Source of the DNA: a virus
Virus record (IMG/VR): IMGVR_UViG_3300020411_004289
Span: 1 to 64,000 of that record
Direction: 5' to 3' (one strand)
DNA length: 64,000 nucleotides
The translations under genes and the position numbers were made by a program. A model generated the notes under the pieces. It did not search any database and was not told the DNA's origin. It was given only the letters and a program-made list of their open reading frames with translations. Positions 52,997 through 63,402 of the stretch are shown one piece after another; within the stretch, counting starts at the first letter, position 1, and each line of letters starts with the position of its first letter.

Positions 52997-54009
52997 TGGC
53001 AACAATTACTGTAAAGAAAGATGGCACAGGCGACTATACATCACTAACTTCAGCATTCGCAGCTGCTAATACATACGACGTTATAGAAATACAAGATAGC
53101 GGAACTTATTATGAAGGCAACCTCTCGAGAATTGTTTCTCATCTCACCATACGTGCTGGAACTGATGCTAATGGAAATAAATACACACCTACACTGAACG
53201 GTGGGGGAACAACTGATTGCGCAATAAAGTTTTACAACAACTGGGTTATAGATGGGTTGACGATTACCGATTATGATGGAACAGCAACTTACGGTGCAGG
53301 TCTAGTTTCTGTATCAGGGAATCGGGTTGTCACAATAAAAAACTGTACGATTCACAACTTGGACGATACAGCCATATCAGGCTTGAAAAACTTTAGTACA
53401 GTTGAGAATTGTATTATATACGATATTCGAGGGTCAGCAGCAAGAGGTATAGACTCGGGTACTCAATCTGCGACAATTAACAATTGTTTAGTATACGATG
53501 TCGAGCATGATGGAATTCAGTCGACACCTTCAGCAACAGTTATTGAACACTGTACGCTGCACAACGTCGGGTATGGCGGCGGAACTGGCGGTTATGGAAT
53601 TGCCGCAACATTAGGCTCAGTAAAGTTTTGCATTGTATCTGATCCAAACCATAATATCAACAGCGCCGGTATCAGAGCAGCTATTCATATCTATAATTGT
53701 GTCTCAGGCAGCGAAGGCGCCACCAACGGAAATTATTATGGCGGCGCAGGCACAGGAGATATTGAAGTAAACCCAATGTTAGTCACAGGATCTTTTATGC
53801 CAAGCAGCCTATCCCCGTGTCTAGGCGCCGCAGTTGGTTCAACTAGAACCAGTGATATCACAGGTGATTCAGTTACATGGCAATACACGCATAAAGTAAA
53901 CGGTGTAAGTGCTTCAGCAACGCCGAACGACATGGGTGCATACGAATATTCATATGCATCAGTCGCAGGTATTAATACTAATAAAATTGAAAAGATTTCG
54001 GGTGTTTAA
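52996..54009 (+). CDS. Right-handed beta-helix protein
   Basis: A 337-residue protein. The ATG at 52996 is preferred because it forms a TAATG junction and gives the typical start ITVKKDGTGDYTSLTSAFAA, a pectin-lyase-like opening. Repeated turns with VIEIQDSG, WVIDGLTITD, TIKNCTIHNLDDTAI, VENCIIYDIRG and INNCLVYDVEHDGIQ are parallel beta-helix coils with inward Asn and Val residues. Such folds serve as tailspikes that bind or cleave polysaccharide. A catalytic site cannot be named. The context as neighbour of a fibre protein supports a receptor-binding spike. Confidence 0.8.
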   Translation: MATITVKKDGTGDYTSLTSAFAAANTYDVIEIQDSGTYYEGNLSRIVSHLTIRAGTDANGNKYTPTLNGGGTTDCAIKFYNNWVIDGLTITDYDGTATYGAGLVSVSGNRVVTIKNCTIHNLDDTAISGLKNFSTVENCIIYDIRGSAARGIDSGTQSATINNCLVYDVEHDGIQSTPSATVIEHCTLHNVGYGGGTGGYGIAATLGSVKFCIVSDPNHNINSAGIRAAIHIYNCVSGSEGATNGNYYGGAGTGDIEVNPMLVTGSFMPSSLSPCLGAAVGSTRTSDITGDSVTWQYTHKVNGVSASATPNDMGAYEYSYASVAGINTNKIEKISGV

Positions 54010-54095
54010 TGTTTGTCGCTAGAGAGATATATCAAAGCTTCACGAATAAAAGTCAAGAACTATACCATCGTCAGGCAGTAAGGGCAAATAGTTAA
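54009..54095 (+). CDS. Possible 28-residue micro-protein
   Basis: An ATG overlapping the beta-helix gene's stop (TAATG) opens a 28-codon frame, MFVAREIYQSFTNKSQELYH followed by eight residues, ending five bases before the next ATG. It fills nearly the whole 90-base gap, and TAATG coupling is common here, but the predicted product is basic and unlike anything recognised. It may be a leader that couples translation. Confidence 0.3.
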   Translation: MFVAREIYQSFTNKSQELYHRQAVRANS

Positions 54096-54099
54096 AACC

Positions 54100-55053
54100 A
54101 TGGCTGGTATTCTAGACAACAAAGAAAGAATGATTGATTTCATAATGACTGAAGAAGGCAAGCGCCAGGCTGCCAGTGGTCAAATGAAAATAGAGTATGC
54201 TGCTTTTACTGACATGCATACTTTTTATGCAGCTTCTGGCACTCTAATGCCCAACATTGCTGAAGATGCCTCTGGTAGAATATTTTTTGAGGCTACAAAT
54301 CGATTTCAAGATGTAATAGTTCCCGAACTGGAAGCAGGCATGTCGCTGCGACCGTTTAGGACAGCAGACTTTGACTTTGACGGAAAAGTAATAGCATCCG
54401 GTACGTTTAGGGTCGGTTATGAGAAAAAGGCAAATATCATAACCGGTTCAAAAATAACAAATATTTCTGACAGAAGCTTAAGTGGCATTACTAGCAATTT
54501 TAATGATCTAAGGGTGTTGGGAACTAAAGATCCTTTTGCTACGACCTCCGGATTTGAAACTTCTATCACAACGGGTAGTTTTTATTTTTGGGACAAGATG
54601 CCGATGGGAAGATCATATGATGGATCACCAACTGCACTAGAAGATTGCGAAAGTCTTTTCGCAGATAGACGATTTTCACATTTTTCTAATTTCTCTTATT
54701 TGCCGCCTGTTAACAAACCATCAGAAGGCGCACCAAATGGAAAACCTTTGGGCATGTATCCAAAACTAAACGAAACTCCGATAATGACATTTCAAGACTT
54801 GGAAAAGTCTTTAAAAGAAAAGCAAAAAGTAGAGATTGATTTTACTGATACATCTAGAGAAAATAATCTAATAGGGCAGATATTCGAATATGATAGTACA
54901 GGAATAGACAAGCTCTCTATTATTGACTTTGGAGAGTTTGATGATGACGATCCTTTTAGTCGCGGCAAAAGAGTCTTTTTTGTTGGAAAAATTCTTAGAG
55001 ATGCCAACGGCGCAGAAACGTTTATGAATATATTCACAGTGGTATTTGACTAA
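54100..55053 (+). CDS. Virion structural protein of the 'TEEGKRQ' start family
   Basis: A 317-residue protein. Its start, MAGILDNKERMIDFIMTEEG then KRQAASGQMKIEYAAFTDMH, is a conserved N-terminal module (I-D, T-x-x-G-R/K, A-x-G, K-I, F-x-D) found in structural proteins of large phages; a related module begins the last gene in the window. The remainder is a mixed beta domain rich in Asp and Phe, ending ETFMNIFTVVFD. Its stop overlaps the next ATG. A structural role in tail or head completion is inferred. Confidence 0.65.
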   Translation: MAGILDNKERMIDFIMTEEGKRQAASGQMKIEYAAFTDMHTFYAASGTLMPNIAEDASGRIFFEATNRFQDVIVPELEAGMSLRPFRTADFDFDGKVIASGTFRVGYEKKANIITGSKITNISDRSLSGITSNFNDLRVLGTKDPFATTSGFETSITTGSFYFWDKMPMGRSYDGSPTALEDCESLFADRRFSHFSNFSYLPPVNKPSEGAPNGKPLGMYPKLNETPIMTFQDLEKSLKEKQKVEIDFTDTSRENNLIGQIFEYDSTGIDKLSIIDFGEFDDDDPFSRGKRVFFVGKILRDANGAETFMNIFTVVFD

Positions 55054-57905
55054 TGGCTAGATATGAACCAAGACAAGAACACGCGGTCGCCTTTAAAGAC
55101 ATTGCTGCATTTACAGAAGGCTCGTCTAATTTAGAGCTAATTGACATTATTAATGATGCGTCTAAAGAAAAGATATCTGACAACTATATTAATGCGCCAG
55201 GGGCTTATGTTTATGAGCTTGACATAACAGTTGATCAACAGAAGGTAATTGATCATGAAGTGCTAGGGTTTAAAGTTGAAATATTCTCAAAAAATCCTAA
55301 CATAAGATTTAATGAAGATTACTCAGTATCAAGAGCTACAATGGCTAAAGAGCGAAAAAATAGGCTGAGGGAGTTTATAGAGACTAGACAGCCTGACCCA
55401 GTTTTAGAGTTTGATATTGATCTAAATGTGCCATTGCCTCCACAAAACTTTAATTTTACCACAGCAGCATTAAAAGCTGTGCCAAAAATATTGCCTGTTT
55501 TTCTTAATAGTGAACCTCAAACTAGTGGTAAAATGGTCACAGCCCCTATTGTAGCAATGCCCATAATCACGCCAGCCCTAGGAATTAAAGCAACACCTAA
55601 AAGCTCACCTAGCACAAATCTAATAAAAGGAAATACATTTGCAAATATTGCTAAGCTAAGCATTACACACGACAAAAAAGATCCGATATCATTGATGGCA
55701 ACACCCAAGCCATTTTACCCGACACTTGCAGCTAAAACTAGTTTTGCATCTATCGATGTCTTTTCTCCACCCCCAAAAGATTATAGTCAAATTGAGCGAA
55801 TTTCTTTGGACAATATATACACACGAAGATCGCTTATAGAAGAAAGACAGGCACTAAAACCACAACAAGAAGATGAAAGTAAAGGTGCATACAAACTGGC
55901 AAATATTGTCAGTAACAATACATTCTTAAAGCGTGAAATAACTTTAGGCCACAAAGCAGAGATAAAAACGACAGCGTTTACAGTTAAAAGAGAAATAGAG
56001 ATTCCAAAGTTAGACTTAGGTATGAGATCTAGCTTTTATGTAAGCATTACACCTATCTTAAGAGAGAGTAACGCTATTGTAAGAGTAATTAAGACACCAA
56101 AAAGTCATACTTTTTCTGTTTCTCATAGGCGTCAAGTCGAAGATATAATGCTTCCTGTTTATCCTCCAGAAATAAGTTTGGTAATGAACAAGCGAGGAAT
56201 AGTTGTATTAAAAATAAAACAGGCAGACCCTTCTGCTACATTAATAGATGTTTTTCGAAAAGTAGTGTCACCCAGAAAAGATGGAATATCTTCTTCTAGA
56301 GCCATAGCTTCAATAGAGTCAGAAGCATCGAGTCCTTCTCAAATTGTGTCTGATTTTGATTCAGAGAATATTTTCCCAAACTCAGTAATATATCGAGCAA
56401 CGACTAGGTCTCCTATAGGGTTAGATGGTCCATCTTCTTCTCTAGTTATTGATAGTCATCATAACATAAATGCTCCGACAGCAAAAGAAGACCCAAATGC
56501 ATTATCAATAATTGCTGTTAACGAAAATGAACATATAAAAATAGATGTTGAAAGAATTCCACAAAATATCTTGGGATTAAAGCTTTTAAGAGAAGAAATT
56601 GATGAGAGTGGATCACTTTCTAAAAGAGTAACCACAGTTCCAATGTCAAATGGTAAAACTCTATATGATACTAAAAGAGGCATAAAAAAGCTAACCTATT
56701 TTGACAAAACAACAGATCTCAATAAGCGATATCGATATTTTTGCACGTTTAGGCCGCGCCTTGGAAATGAGTATCTTTCAGAAGAAGATGAGCATATTAT
56801 TAGAAAAATGCCTACCAAACCTCTTCCTGTAGAAGTTTCTATACAAAATCAACAGATTACTACCGACGACTCCGGACAGTTTATTATGTCTATAGATTTG
56901 ATTAGTATTCCTAAGGCAGAAGGGGTTGATTTTCTCTTGACATTACTAGAGCGCGCCGGCGTAAGCCAAGCATTTATATCATCAATTAAAGACCAAAGGG
57001 CAGAACTATCTCAGTTGGCTGCTTTTATTGTCGAAAGAGTTAATAGAAACACAGGGAAAAGAGTTTCTTTTGGTCAGGTAGGTCCTGGAACTTTTTCAGA
57101 CGATCCAGAAACCAGAGAAAGGTTAGGTATCCCGGCGCCGTCCAGCAACAATAGATACACTTACTTTTTTAAGCTCTGCATGCGGCCACCGCAAGCTTTC
57201 CTAAAGTCTTTGCTTACAAGTTTTCCTTCAGGTAAAATACCGGGTGTAGATGACACTACAGCATTGGCAAAAAAATTCCTAGGTGCATTTGCTGCACAAA
57301 CAGGTGCATTATATTCAGACAAGGAAATGTCAGACTTTTCTGTAGGCGATAACTTTAGAGCAGGGGAAACCGGTATAACACTGCATACTGATATTCAAAC
57401 CCCTAAACCTTTACCAAAACCTGTCGGTCTTAGAATTGCTAGAAGGTCTCGAAAGCGTGGCATTTTATTAAAGTGGGAATCTGATACTAATGATATTCGA
57501 CAAGTTGATCATGTTCTTGTGTTTGTTCTGATGCAGGATGGAACTGAGATTTTGTTGGGAACTAGGCCAGGCTCTTATTCCGGCGGCTGGTATTTTAAAG
57601 ATACAAAGTATGCACCCCAAGTAGGAAAAAAGAAATACTATGTAAAGTTTGTATATAACGATCTCACAGTTTCAGCTCCCAGTAATTCAGTCGTTTTTGA
57701 AATATTTGCCTCTCTTCCGCCTGCTTTTTTTAATTTTAAATTTAAGCCAAGTATTTTAGGGGTAGTAAATCCAACCGCTAAAAAACAAGATCAGTTAAAA
57801 ATGCCAGCGACCGGCTTAAAGCTTAAATTGCCTGATTTGTCTAAAAAAGTTAATGCATCCGGCTGGAACATAAACCCAGGCAAGTTTAAAAAGAAGCTTT
57901 ATTAA
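55053..57905 (+). CDS. Large structural protein with FN3-like domain
   Basis: A 950-residue protein. Most of it is Lys/Ser/Pro-rich beta structure. Residues about 785-890 look like a fibronectin type III sandwich: PKPVGLRIARRSRKRGILLK, then VDHVLVFVLMQDGTEILLGT and a KYAPQVGKKKYYVKFVYND strand before SAPSNSVVFE. The protein ends in a basic Lys-rich tail (NPGKFKKKLY). It is one of two FN3-bearing proteins in this region. Function is structural by context; no enzymatic signature was seen. Confidence 0.65.
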   Translation: MARYEPRQEHAVAFKDIAAFTEGSSNLELIDIINDASKEKISDNYINAPGAYVYELDITVDQQKVIDHEVLGFKVEIFSKNPNIRFNEDYSVSRATMAKERKNRLREFIETRQPDPVLEFDIDLNVPLPPQNFNFTTAALKAVPKILPVFLNSEPQTSGKMVTAPIVAMPIITPALGIKATPKSSPSTNLIKGNTFANIAKLSITHDKKDPISLMATPKPFYPTLAAKTSFASIDVFSPPPKDYSQIERISLDNIYTRRSLIEERQALKPQQEDESKGAYKLANIVSNNTFLKREITLGHKAEIKTTAFTVKREIEIPKLDLGMRSSFYVSITPILRESNAIVRVIKTPKSHTFSVSHRRQVEDIMLPVYPPEISLVMNKRGIVVLKIKQADPSATLIDVFRKVVSPRKDGISSSRAIASIESEASSPSQIVSDFDSENIFPNSVIYRATTRSPIGLDGPSSSLVIDSHHNINAPTAKEDPNALSIIAVNENEHIKIDVERIPQNILGLKLLREEIDESGSLSKRVTTVPMSNGKTLYDTKRGIKKLTYFDKTTDLNKRYRYFCTFRPRLGNEYLSEEDEHIIRKMPTKPLPVEVSIQNQQITTDDSGQFIMSIDLISIPKAEGVDFLLTLLERAGVSQAFISSIKDQRAELSQLAAFIVERVNRNTGKRVSFGQVGPGTFSDDPETRERLGIPAPSSNNRYTYFFKLCMRPPQAFLKSLLTSFPSGKIPGVDDTTALAKKFLGAFAAQTGALYSDKEMSDFSVGDNFRAGETGITLHTDIQTPKPLPKPVGLRIARRSRKRGILLKWESDTNDIRQVDHVLVFVLMQDGTEILLGTRPGSYSGGWYFKDTKYAPQVGKKKYYVKFVYNDLTVSAPSNSVVFEIFASLPPAFFNFKFKPSILGVVNPTAKKQDQLKMPATGLKLKLPDLSKKVNASGWNINPGKFKKKLY

Positions 57906-57920
57906 AGGTGTAGAACTAAC

Positions 57921-60900
57921 ATGGGAATTAAGACAGCAAAAGAAAAATTATTAACATTTGCAACTCAGTTTGATCCTGATATTGTAGGTGTTGGAAAGAC
58001 ACCACCGGTGGTTGAAGCACCAGAACCAGAAGGCGACCTTCTATTGAGTGCTGTACCTACTAATAAAAATAATGCTGCAGCTCTAACTCTAGAAAAAGGT
58101 ACTTTACAGAATCTAAAAATAGAGAAGAAAAGAGTGGTACCTTTTGTAACTTCACATGTGTTTAATCATGATGTAAGCGGCTTATTAGATATGCTCACCG
58201 CTCGACAACTCGAAAAGCAACTAGACGATATTTTACTGGAGTCGTTGTATGAAGCGGCAAAAATAGATGAAAATGATGCAGCATTTATAGTAGAAACTCT
58301 AGAAAATATCGACAGTGATTTAGAGACGATGGATACACTGCTAGCAGCCTTAAAAAGCATGCAAGATGCAATTAGCGATGCTGACAGTGCATTTGACAAA
58401 GAAGTTCAAGTTGAGAATATTACAGAAGAATTTAATAAAAGTTTACAAGAGGCAAAATTAGATGAAACAACCTACGATGCTGATTCGTCTGAAGGAGACT
58501 TTTTAGCAACGCTCGCCGATTTAACAGCATTATCACCAGAGGCACTATCTGAAATGACATTGACCGGTTGCTTTATACAAGCGCTGGCAGATGCTGAGTG
58601 GTCTCTTCGAGCAGGAGTCAGCCCTACTTTTTTCTTGCAAAAAGGAGAAAGAAACCTGGCAGCCAATGCTAAACCCCCTAGAGGTTTCTCTCGCCCGGGT
58701 CCAGCTGTTAAATCAGGTGTGGGAAAAACTATAAAAACACTGGAAGGGATCGGTATTGGAGATGATTCGACATATGATGGAATCTTTAATACAACTGCTG
58801 TTGCAAAACCACCAAAATATAGCAGCCTAGACCCTTTTAAGAGAGTTGCGTATTTGTGTTCACTTCTCTCTAGGGAGTATTTGCTTTCTGCAGGCCTAGG
58901 CAGTCAAATAGGGACTGAAGCAGGACAGGCATTCGGCGCATCTTCAGATCCAATGGCAAAGATTTTTGGGACTTCTAATATATCACATGTAAAAAATGAT
59001 CAATCAGTCTCAGACTCTTTGTCAGACTTTGCTGTTGTAGGCGAAGATGCCAGCATAAAAAGAAAGTCTTCATCTAAAAGAGTAATGATGCTAGAAGCTT
59101 CATGGAATGAAAATACAAATCCGGATCTCTGGACAACAGCAAAAAAAGAGTGGCTAGACAGTGTTAAAGAAGATCCACTTAAAAATAAGGCAGACTTATT
59201 TGATCAAGTTATAACTCAAGCGACAAATCGGTTTGTAGATGCAGAGGCTTTTCTTAACAGTATTTTAGCAAAAGATAGTGAGCTAAGCTTGCTAACGCCT
59301 ACTGGGCTTTTTTCTAGAGTTATTAAAGATTTTGCGACACTAATGCAAGGGTTGACTGTAGAGGCTGCGGAGGACGTGAGGCTAAAAAATGCATGTGAGC
59401 TAATGCTTCTTTCTGAGTCAGCAGCTTCTGGTACATATGGATTTAAGCTTAAGAGAAGAATGCTGATATTTGCTGCTAGACTAGCTAACCTAAAAAAGAA
59501 AGGTTTAAGTGAGGAAGAACGAGATAATTTTGTACGCCTTACTGCTAGAGAGTTTTCAAATAAGTTTGAATCTGATATAACTGAGCTTAAAACGGATAAG
59601 GATCAAGTAGCATTTAACTTGATGTCAATTTGGGCCGGCCGAACATTCAAAATTCTAGAAAATGATGTGAGGATACAAGGTCAACAGATAATAGATGCTG
59701 TTGTAGATAATGAAGAATCTGACGGACTAAACTCTCTTATTGTCGGGATATATGAAGATCTTCAAAAAGAAGCAATGGTCGTAGCCAAAGCAAATGACGA
59801 GTCCAAGTCATTTATGAGAGAAGGAAATACTACAAGGTATTCAGGTTTTGACGGTGCTATAACATTGTCTTTCATCTATGAATGTTTTGCCTTGCTAGCT
59901 TCAAACTTTACAACAGCTGACATAGAATTACAAGGTATGGCAAAGGTACATCTGATGTCATACGATCCACCACCGACAACTGGAGCTATACGAGGCGAAG
60001 ATAAAGATAAGCTAAAAAAAGCTACGAAAGAATTCATGAGACAAGAACAAAGTGTCAGATTTAATGGAGGGACACCAGACAGTTTAGTAAATAAGACAAG
60101 AAGGTTTTTACTAGAAATTGCTACTGCACTAGATACAGGTGATTTTTCTAATCTTTTAGACTCAAGCGGAGATGTGATTGCTGTTGAAGGCCTAAATGAA
60201 TCTTCTGATTTAGGGAAAAATATATTTGTCTCCCAGGTAATTGATACATGCTTAGATCTTTCAAAAGATGGAGATATACCAACTAAGCTTTTTATTATTG
60301 CCAAGTCCATGATTAGTAACCTAAGAAATACAACAAAAGCATTGTGTCAAAGAGGAGCTGCACTTAAAGGAAATACACAAAACATTCCAGATGATATTGC
60401 CGTTTTAAAAATCTTGGGAGAAACTAAACTAGGAAAAGACTTTATCGAAGGCTTGACGCCCTCTCAGCTGAAGTATGCAAATAAAAGATCTGCTATTCTT
60501 GCTGAATCTAAAGATGCGCCGTATATACTTGATAGCAAGCCGAGCGCACTTTTCAAAGCTATAAAAATGCTTTTTGAAAAAAAGAAAGGCGAGTTCAGCC
60601 ATTCAGCTGTTTTATTTTTAGGCCTTCCGGCTGGTTCTTTGTCTGAAGAGCTCTCTTCTTCTGGCAGAAGCGAGGAAAACGCAAGACTGAGTTTAAAAGT
60701 AGATAAGGTTGACGAATTAATAGGGTTACCTGACTATGAAGAGCAAGATTACAAGTTCTCTTTAAAGTACAGTATTACATCTCAAAGCATTGTTGATGCA
60801 TTTGATGCTGAGGTAGCCCCTACGACTTTTGATGCGCTAATAACACTTTTAAATTATGACGCAGTAGGAGAAGATGAGCCGATCCTGGGAAGTGATATAT

Positions 60901-61562
60901 TGTCTTCTGTGAATAACAAATCCGCGATGTTAAAAATGCTTAGTAACGAAGTTGAGTCTTTTTTACTAAAACAAACATTTGAAATTCTAGAAGGTTTCTC
61001 ACTTTTTGAAGAAAAGATTCAATTCAACAATCTTTCTTCTAGAGGGGTTCCGGCAAAGGCTTTGACAGAAACTTTAGTAAAATCAATGAACCTAGATGAA
61101 AATGTGCCCTTGTTTTTCTTTGAGCCTGTCAAGTCTTCTGATTTAAGTAATTCAAAAAAAGATCCTGTGCAAGGATGGCGTCTGCCAGGTGAAGAAAGAA
61201 TATCAAAAATGATCCAACCTCAAACTCTGATTGTAAGCGGTATTGATGCTTGGAAAAAACCAATATCGACACCAACGCAAATAGATACAATATTTGATCT
61301 GTTTACGACAAAACCATTTTATGTAGACAGAGTCAGAGAAACCATTCTAACTAGATCAATTTTTGACAAAGTATATGCTATCATGATTGATCTAGACAGT
61401 TTTAATTTTGACAAAGACTTTAACAACACACTGCTTAAACAAAATGATCTCGGTATGGGTATCACTTTAAAAGATGCTGATGCATATATAAAAAATTCAC
61501 TGTCTCCCGATCGTTTAAAAATTGAATCACTGTACATAACAGCAGAAATAGAAGGTGACTAA
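57921..61562 (+). CDS. Large mainly helical structural protein
   Basis: A 1213-residue protein behind AAAGGTG. Unlike its neighbours it is helix-rich, with coiled-coil-prone acidic regions (residues about 85-190, LEKQLDDILLESLYEAAKID) and many Lys/Glu stretches. There is no membrane segment or catalytic motif. The size and helicity are compatible with a tape-measure-like or baseplate-interior protein, but there is no long hydrophobic tape core, so the role is open. The stop overlaps the next ATG (TAATG). Confidence 0.6.
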   Translation: MGIKTAKEKLLTFATQFDPDIVGVGKTPPVVEAPEPEGDLLLSAVPTNKNNAAALTLEKGTLQNLKIEKKRVVPFVTSHVFNHDVSGLLDMLTARQLEKQLDDILLESLYEAAKIDENDAAFIVETLENIDSDLETMDTLLAALKSMQDAISDADSAFDKEVQVENITEEFNKSLQEAKLDETTYDADSSEGDFLATLADLTALSPEALSEMTLTGCFIQALADAEWSLRAGVSPTFFLQKGERNLAANAKPPRGFSRPGPAVKSGVGKTIKTLEGIGIGDDSTYDGIFNTTAVAKPPKYSSLDPFKRVAYLCSLLSREYLLSAGLGSQIGTEAGQAFGASSDPMAKIFGTSNISHVKNDQSVSDSLSDFAVVGEDASIKRKSSSKRVMMLEASWNENTNPDLWTTAKKEWLDSVKEDPLKNKADLFDQVITQATNRFVDAEAFLNSILAKDSELSLLTPTGLFSRVIKDFATLMQGLTVEAAEDVRLKNACELMLLSESAASGTYGFKLKRRMLIFAARLANLKKKGLSEEERDNFVRLTAREFSNKFESDITELKTDKDQVAFNLMSIWAGRTFKILENDVRIQGQQIIDAVVDNEESDGLNSLIVGIYEDLQKEAMVVAKANDESKSFMREGNTTRYSGFDGAITLSFIYECFALLASNFTTADIELQGMAKVHLMSYDPPPTTGAIRGEDKDKLKKATKEFMRQEQSVRFNGGTPDSLVNKTRRFLLEIATALDTGDFSNLLDSSGDVIAVEGLNESSDLGKNIFVSQVIDTCLDLSKDGDIPTKLFIIAKSMISNLRNTTKALCQRGAALKGNTQNIPDDIAVLKILGETKLGKDFIEGLTPSQLKYANKRSAILAESKDAPYILDSKPSALFKAIKMLFEKKKGEFSHSAVLFLGLPAGSLSEELSSSGRSEENARLSLKVDKVDELIGLPDYEEQDYKFSLKYSITSQSIVDAFDAEVAPTTFDALITLLNYDAVGEDEPILGSDILSSVNNKSAMLKMLSNEVESFLLKQTFEILEGFSLFEEKIQFNNLSSRGVPAKALTETLVKSMNLDENVPLFFFEPVKSSDLSNSKKDPVQGWRLPGEERISKMIQPQTLIVSGIDAWKKPISTPTQIDTIFDLFTTKPFYVDRVRETILTRSIFDKVYAIMIDLDSFNFDKDFNNTLLKQNDLGMGITLKDADAYIKNSLSPDRLKIESLYITAEIEGD

Positions 61563-63349
61563 TGGCGTTATTAGATAGCAGATATATTGGAATGGTAGAC
61601 ATTCCTGAGTCTAGAGAAATAACTGCACGTTTTGTATATAACTTTTTTGAACCTGACGAAAGAACCGATCGTTCCGGAAAACCCAGGTTTCATGGAATAA
61701 AAAATAATCAAACACAAAAACTAATAGACACTAGAATCATGGAGACTCGTTTACCAAGATTCATAGAGATTAACTTTGATCCTGTGGACTGTGGCAGTGC
61801 AAACATAAATGATCTAGGCGATCAGCCGTCAGTATTGACAGACCCGGCTGTAAAAGGAAAAACATGTAATGAGGAAAGCCTTACGACGTCAAGAGATACT
61901 TTGTACAGATATACAGACGGTTCTTTAAGAAAAAGACTGACTGACAAGGCGCGACAGGTTGCAAATATGCTAGGCGCAGAAAGCAGCAATGTTCGAGAGC
62001 AAATAAATGTGATTAAAGAAAAGAACGATGAAATTTCTGCAAACCACTTAGAGTCTATTTTAAGTCCTGAAAATACCCCGGGTGTGGAGTATGTAAATGA
62101 TGTGGGAGATATCTCAGAACCGAAAGTATTTGAGCTAGCCTCGTCCTTAAAATTAGACTCTTTTTTGGATAGGCGACTGCTGAGATCTTCCTTGGCGGGA
62201 AACTTTACACATGAAAGCGTTCTCAAGACACACAATGCAAAAATTGCTGAAAAAGATGCGATTAGTTTTTTACCAAACTGCCCAAATGATTCGGGCAAAG
62301 ATTCGTTTGAACCTACCTTTGAAGTAATAAGAATGAAAAAAGTAGGAAAACCATCTGATCTCATAAAGACAGTTACTGTAGGTTATATCATTGAAAGACA
62401 TGAAGTAGATGCATTTGGTAACTTTATTGATACAAAAAAGTTTCTACTTGACGGTGCTGGTTCTACAAGCTTTATAGATACACAAATAGTATACGGAAGT
62501 TCTTATACATACACAGTTAGGACTGTTGCTTTGATAGAGAGCACTATTGAAAAAAGAACAAAAACGTCATCGGGATATAAAAATGCATACTATGAAGCAT
62601 GGAGCTTAGTTTCGTCTAGGCCGTCTAAAAAAGCATTCGTCAAATCAATTGAACATCGCCCACCTCTAGAGCCCGACGGTGTGTTTTATCGATACAATTA
62701 TGATGACGGTAGAGGCTTGGTTATTAGATGGCAAATTCCAGTAGGGAAACAAAGAGACGTAAAATATTTTCAAATATTTCGGAGAAAAACTATATACGAT
62801 CCATTTCAGTGCATAGCTGAGATTGACTTTGACGACTCTACAATAAAAACCACTAGAAGAGAAATGGTTGATAGTAGCAATATTTTTAAGTTCAAGGCTC
62901 CTACTACCACATGGATCGACCATGAGTTCAATAGAGACAGTTCTTATATCTATGCAGTCGTAGCTTTGGATGCCCATGGTCTAACTTCAGGATATAGCGC
63001 ACAGACACTAGTAACTTTTAACGGACCCAAAAACACGATAGACTTAAAAAATATCTCTAGGCCTGGCGCGCCAAAACAATATCCTAACTTTTATATAGAC
63101 CCAGACTTAGATGATAATATATTTGTCGACAGCCTTACACAGGATGCAATGCTATCCAGTCATAAAAGAAAAATTAAAATTTACTTCGATCCAGACACAG
63201 TAGAATATACTAGTAGCAATGGAAATACCGGAAAAATAGTTAAGACAAAAAATAACGACAAAGGACTATATAAGATACACTTACTAAACATCGACAGACA
63301 AAAGTCGTCCGTCGTTGAACTAGAGATAGAGAATCTAGGCTCTGCTTAA
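61562..63349 (+). CDS. Structural protein with FN3-like repeats
   Basis: A 595-residue protein. Residues about 265-340 (VGYIIERHEVDAFGNFIDTK, then SSYTYTVRTVALIES) and about 365-480 (LVIRWQIPVGKQRDVKYFQI then FRRKT, later DSSYIYAVVALDAHGLTSGY) resemble two fibronectin type III sandwiches. The N-terminus begins with an IPESREITARFVYNFFEPDE segment. FN3 domains are common on tailed-phage surfaces and often touch carbohydrates. It overlaps the preceding gene by TAATG. Confidence 0.68.
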   Translation: MALLDSRYIGMVDIPESREITARFVYNFFEPDERTDRSGKPRFHGIKNNQTQKLIDTRIMETRLPRFIEINFDPVDCGSANINDLGDQPSVLTDPAVKGKTCNEESLTTSRDTLYRYTDGSLRKRLTDKARQVANMLGAESSNVREQINVIKEKNDEISANHLESILSPENTPGVEYVNDVGDISEPKVFELASSLKLDSFLDRRLLRSSLAGNFTHESVLKTHNAKIAEKDAISFLPNCPNDSGKDSFEPTFEVIRMKKVGKPSDLIKTVTVGYIIERHEVDAFGNFIDTKKFLLDGAGSTSFIDTQIVYGSSYTYTVRTVALIESTIEKRTKTSSGYKNAYYEAWSLVSSRPSKKAFVKSIEHRPPLEPDGVFYRYNYDDGRGLVIRWQIPVGKQRDVKYFQIFRRKTIYDPFQCIAEIDFDDSTIKTTRREMVDSSNIFKFKAPTTTWIDHEFNRDSSYIYAVVALDAHGLTSGYSAQTLVTFNGPKNTIDLKNISRPGAPKQYPNFYIDPDLDDNIFVDSLTQDAMLSSHKRKIKIYFDPDTVEYTSSNGNTGKIVKTKNNDKGLYKIHLLNIDRQKSSVVELEIENLGSA

Positions 63350-63402
63350 AATGCAATTTACGGCGAGCGATGTAAGCGTATATTTAACAGCAGAGGTGAG
63401 CT

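Noticed and set aside
61822-62364. 180-codon open frame on the minus strand
   Set aside because: It is contained in the FN3-like structural gene, lacks a ribosome-binding site and recognisable domains, and its composition mirrors the sense strand.
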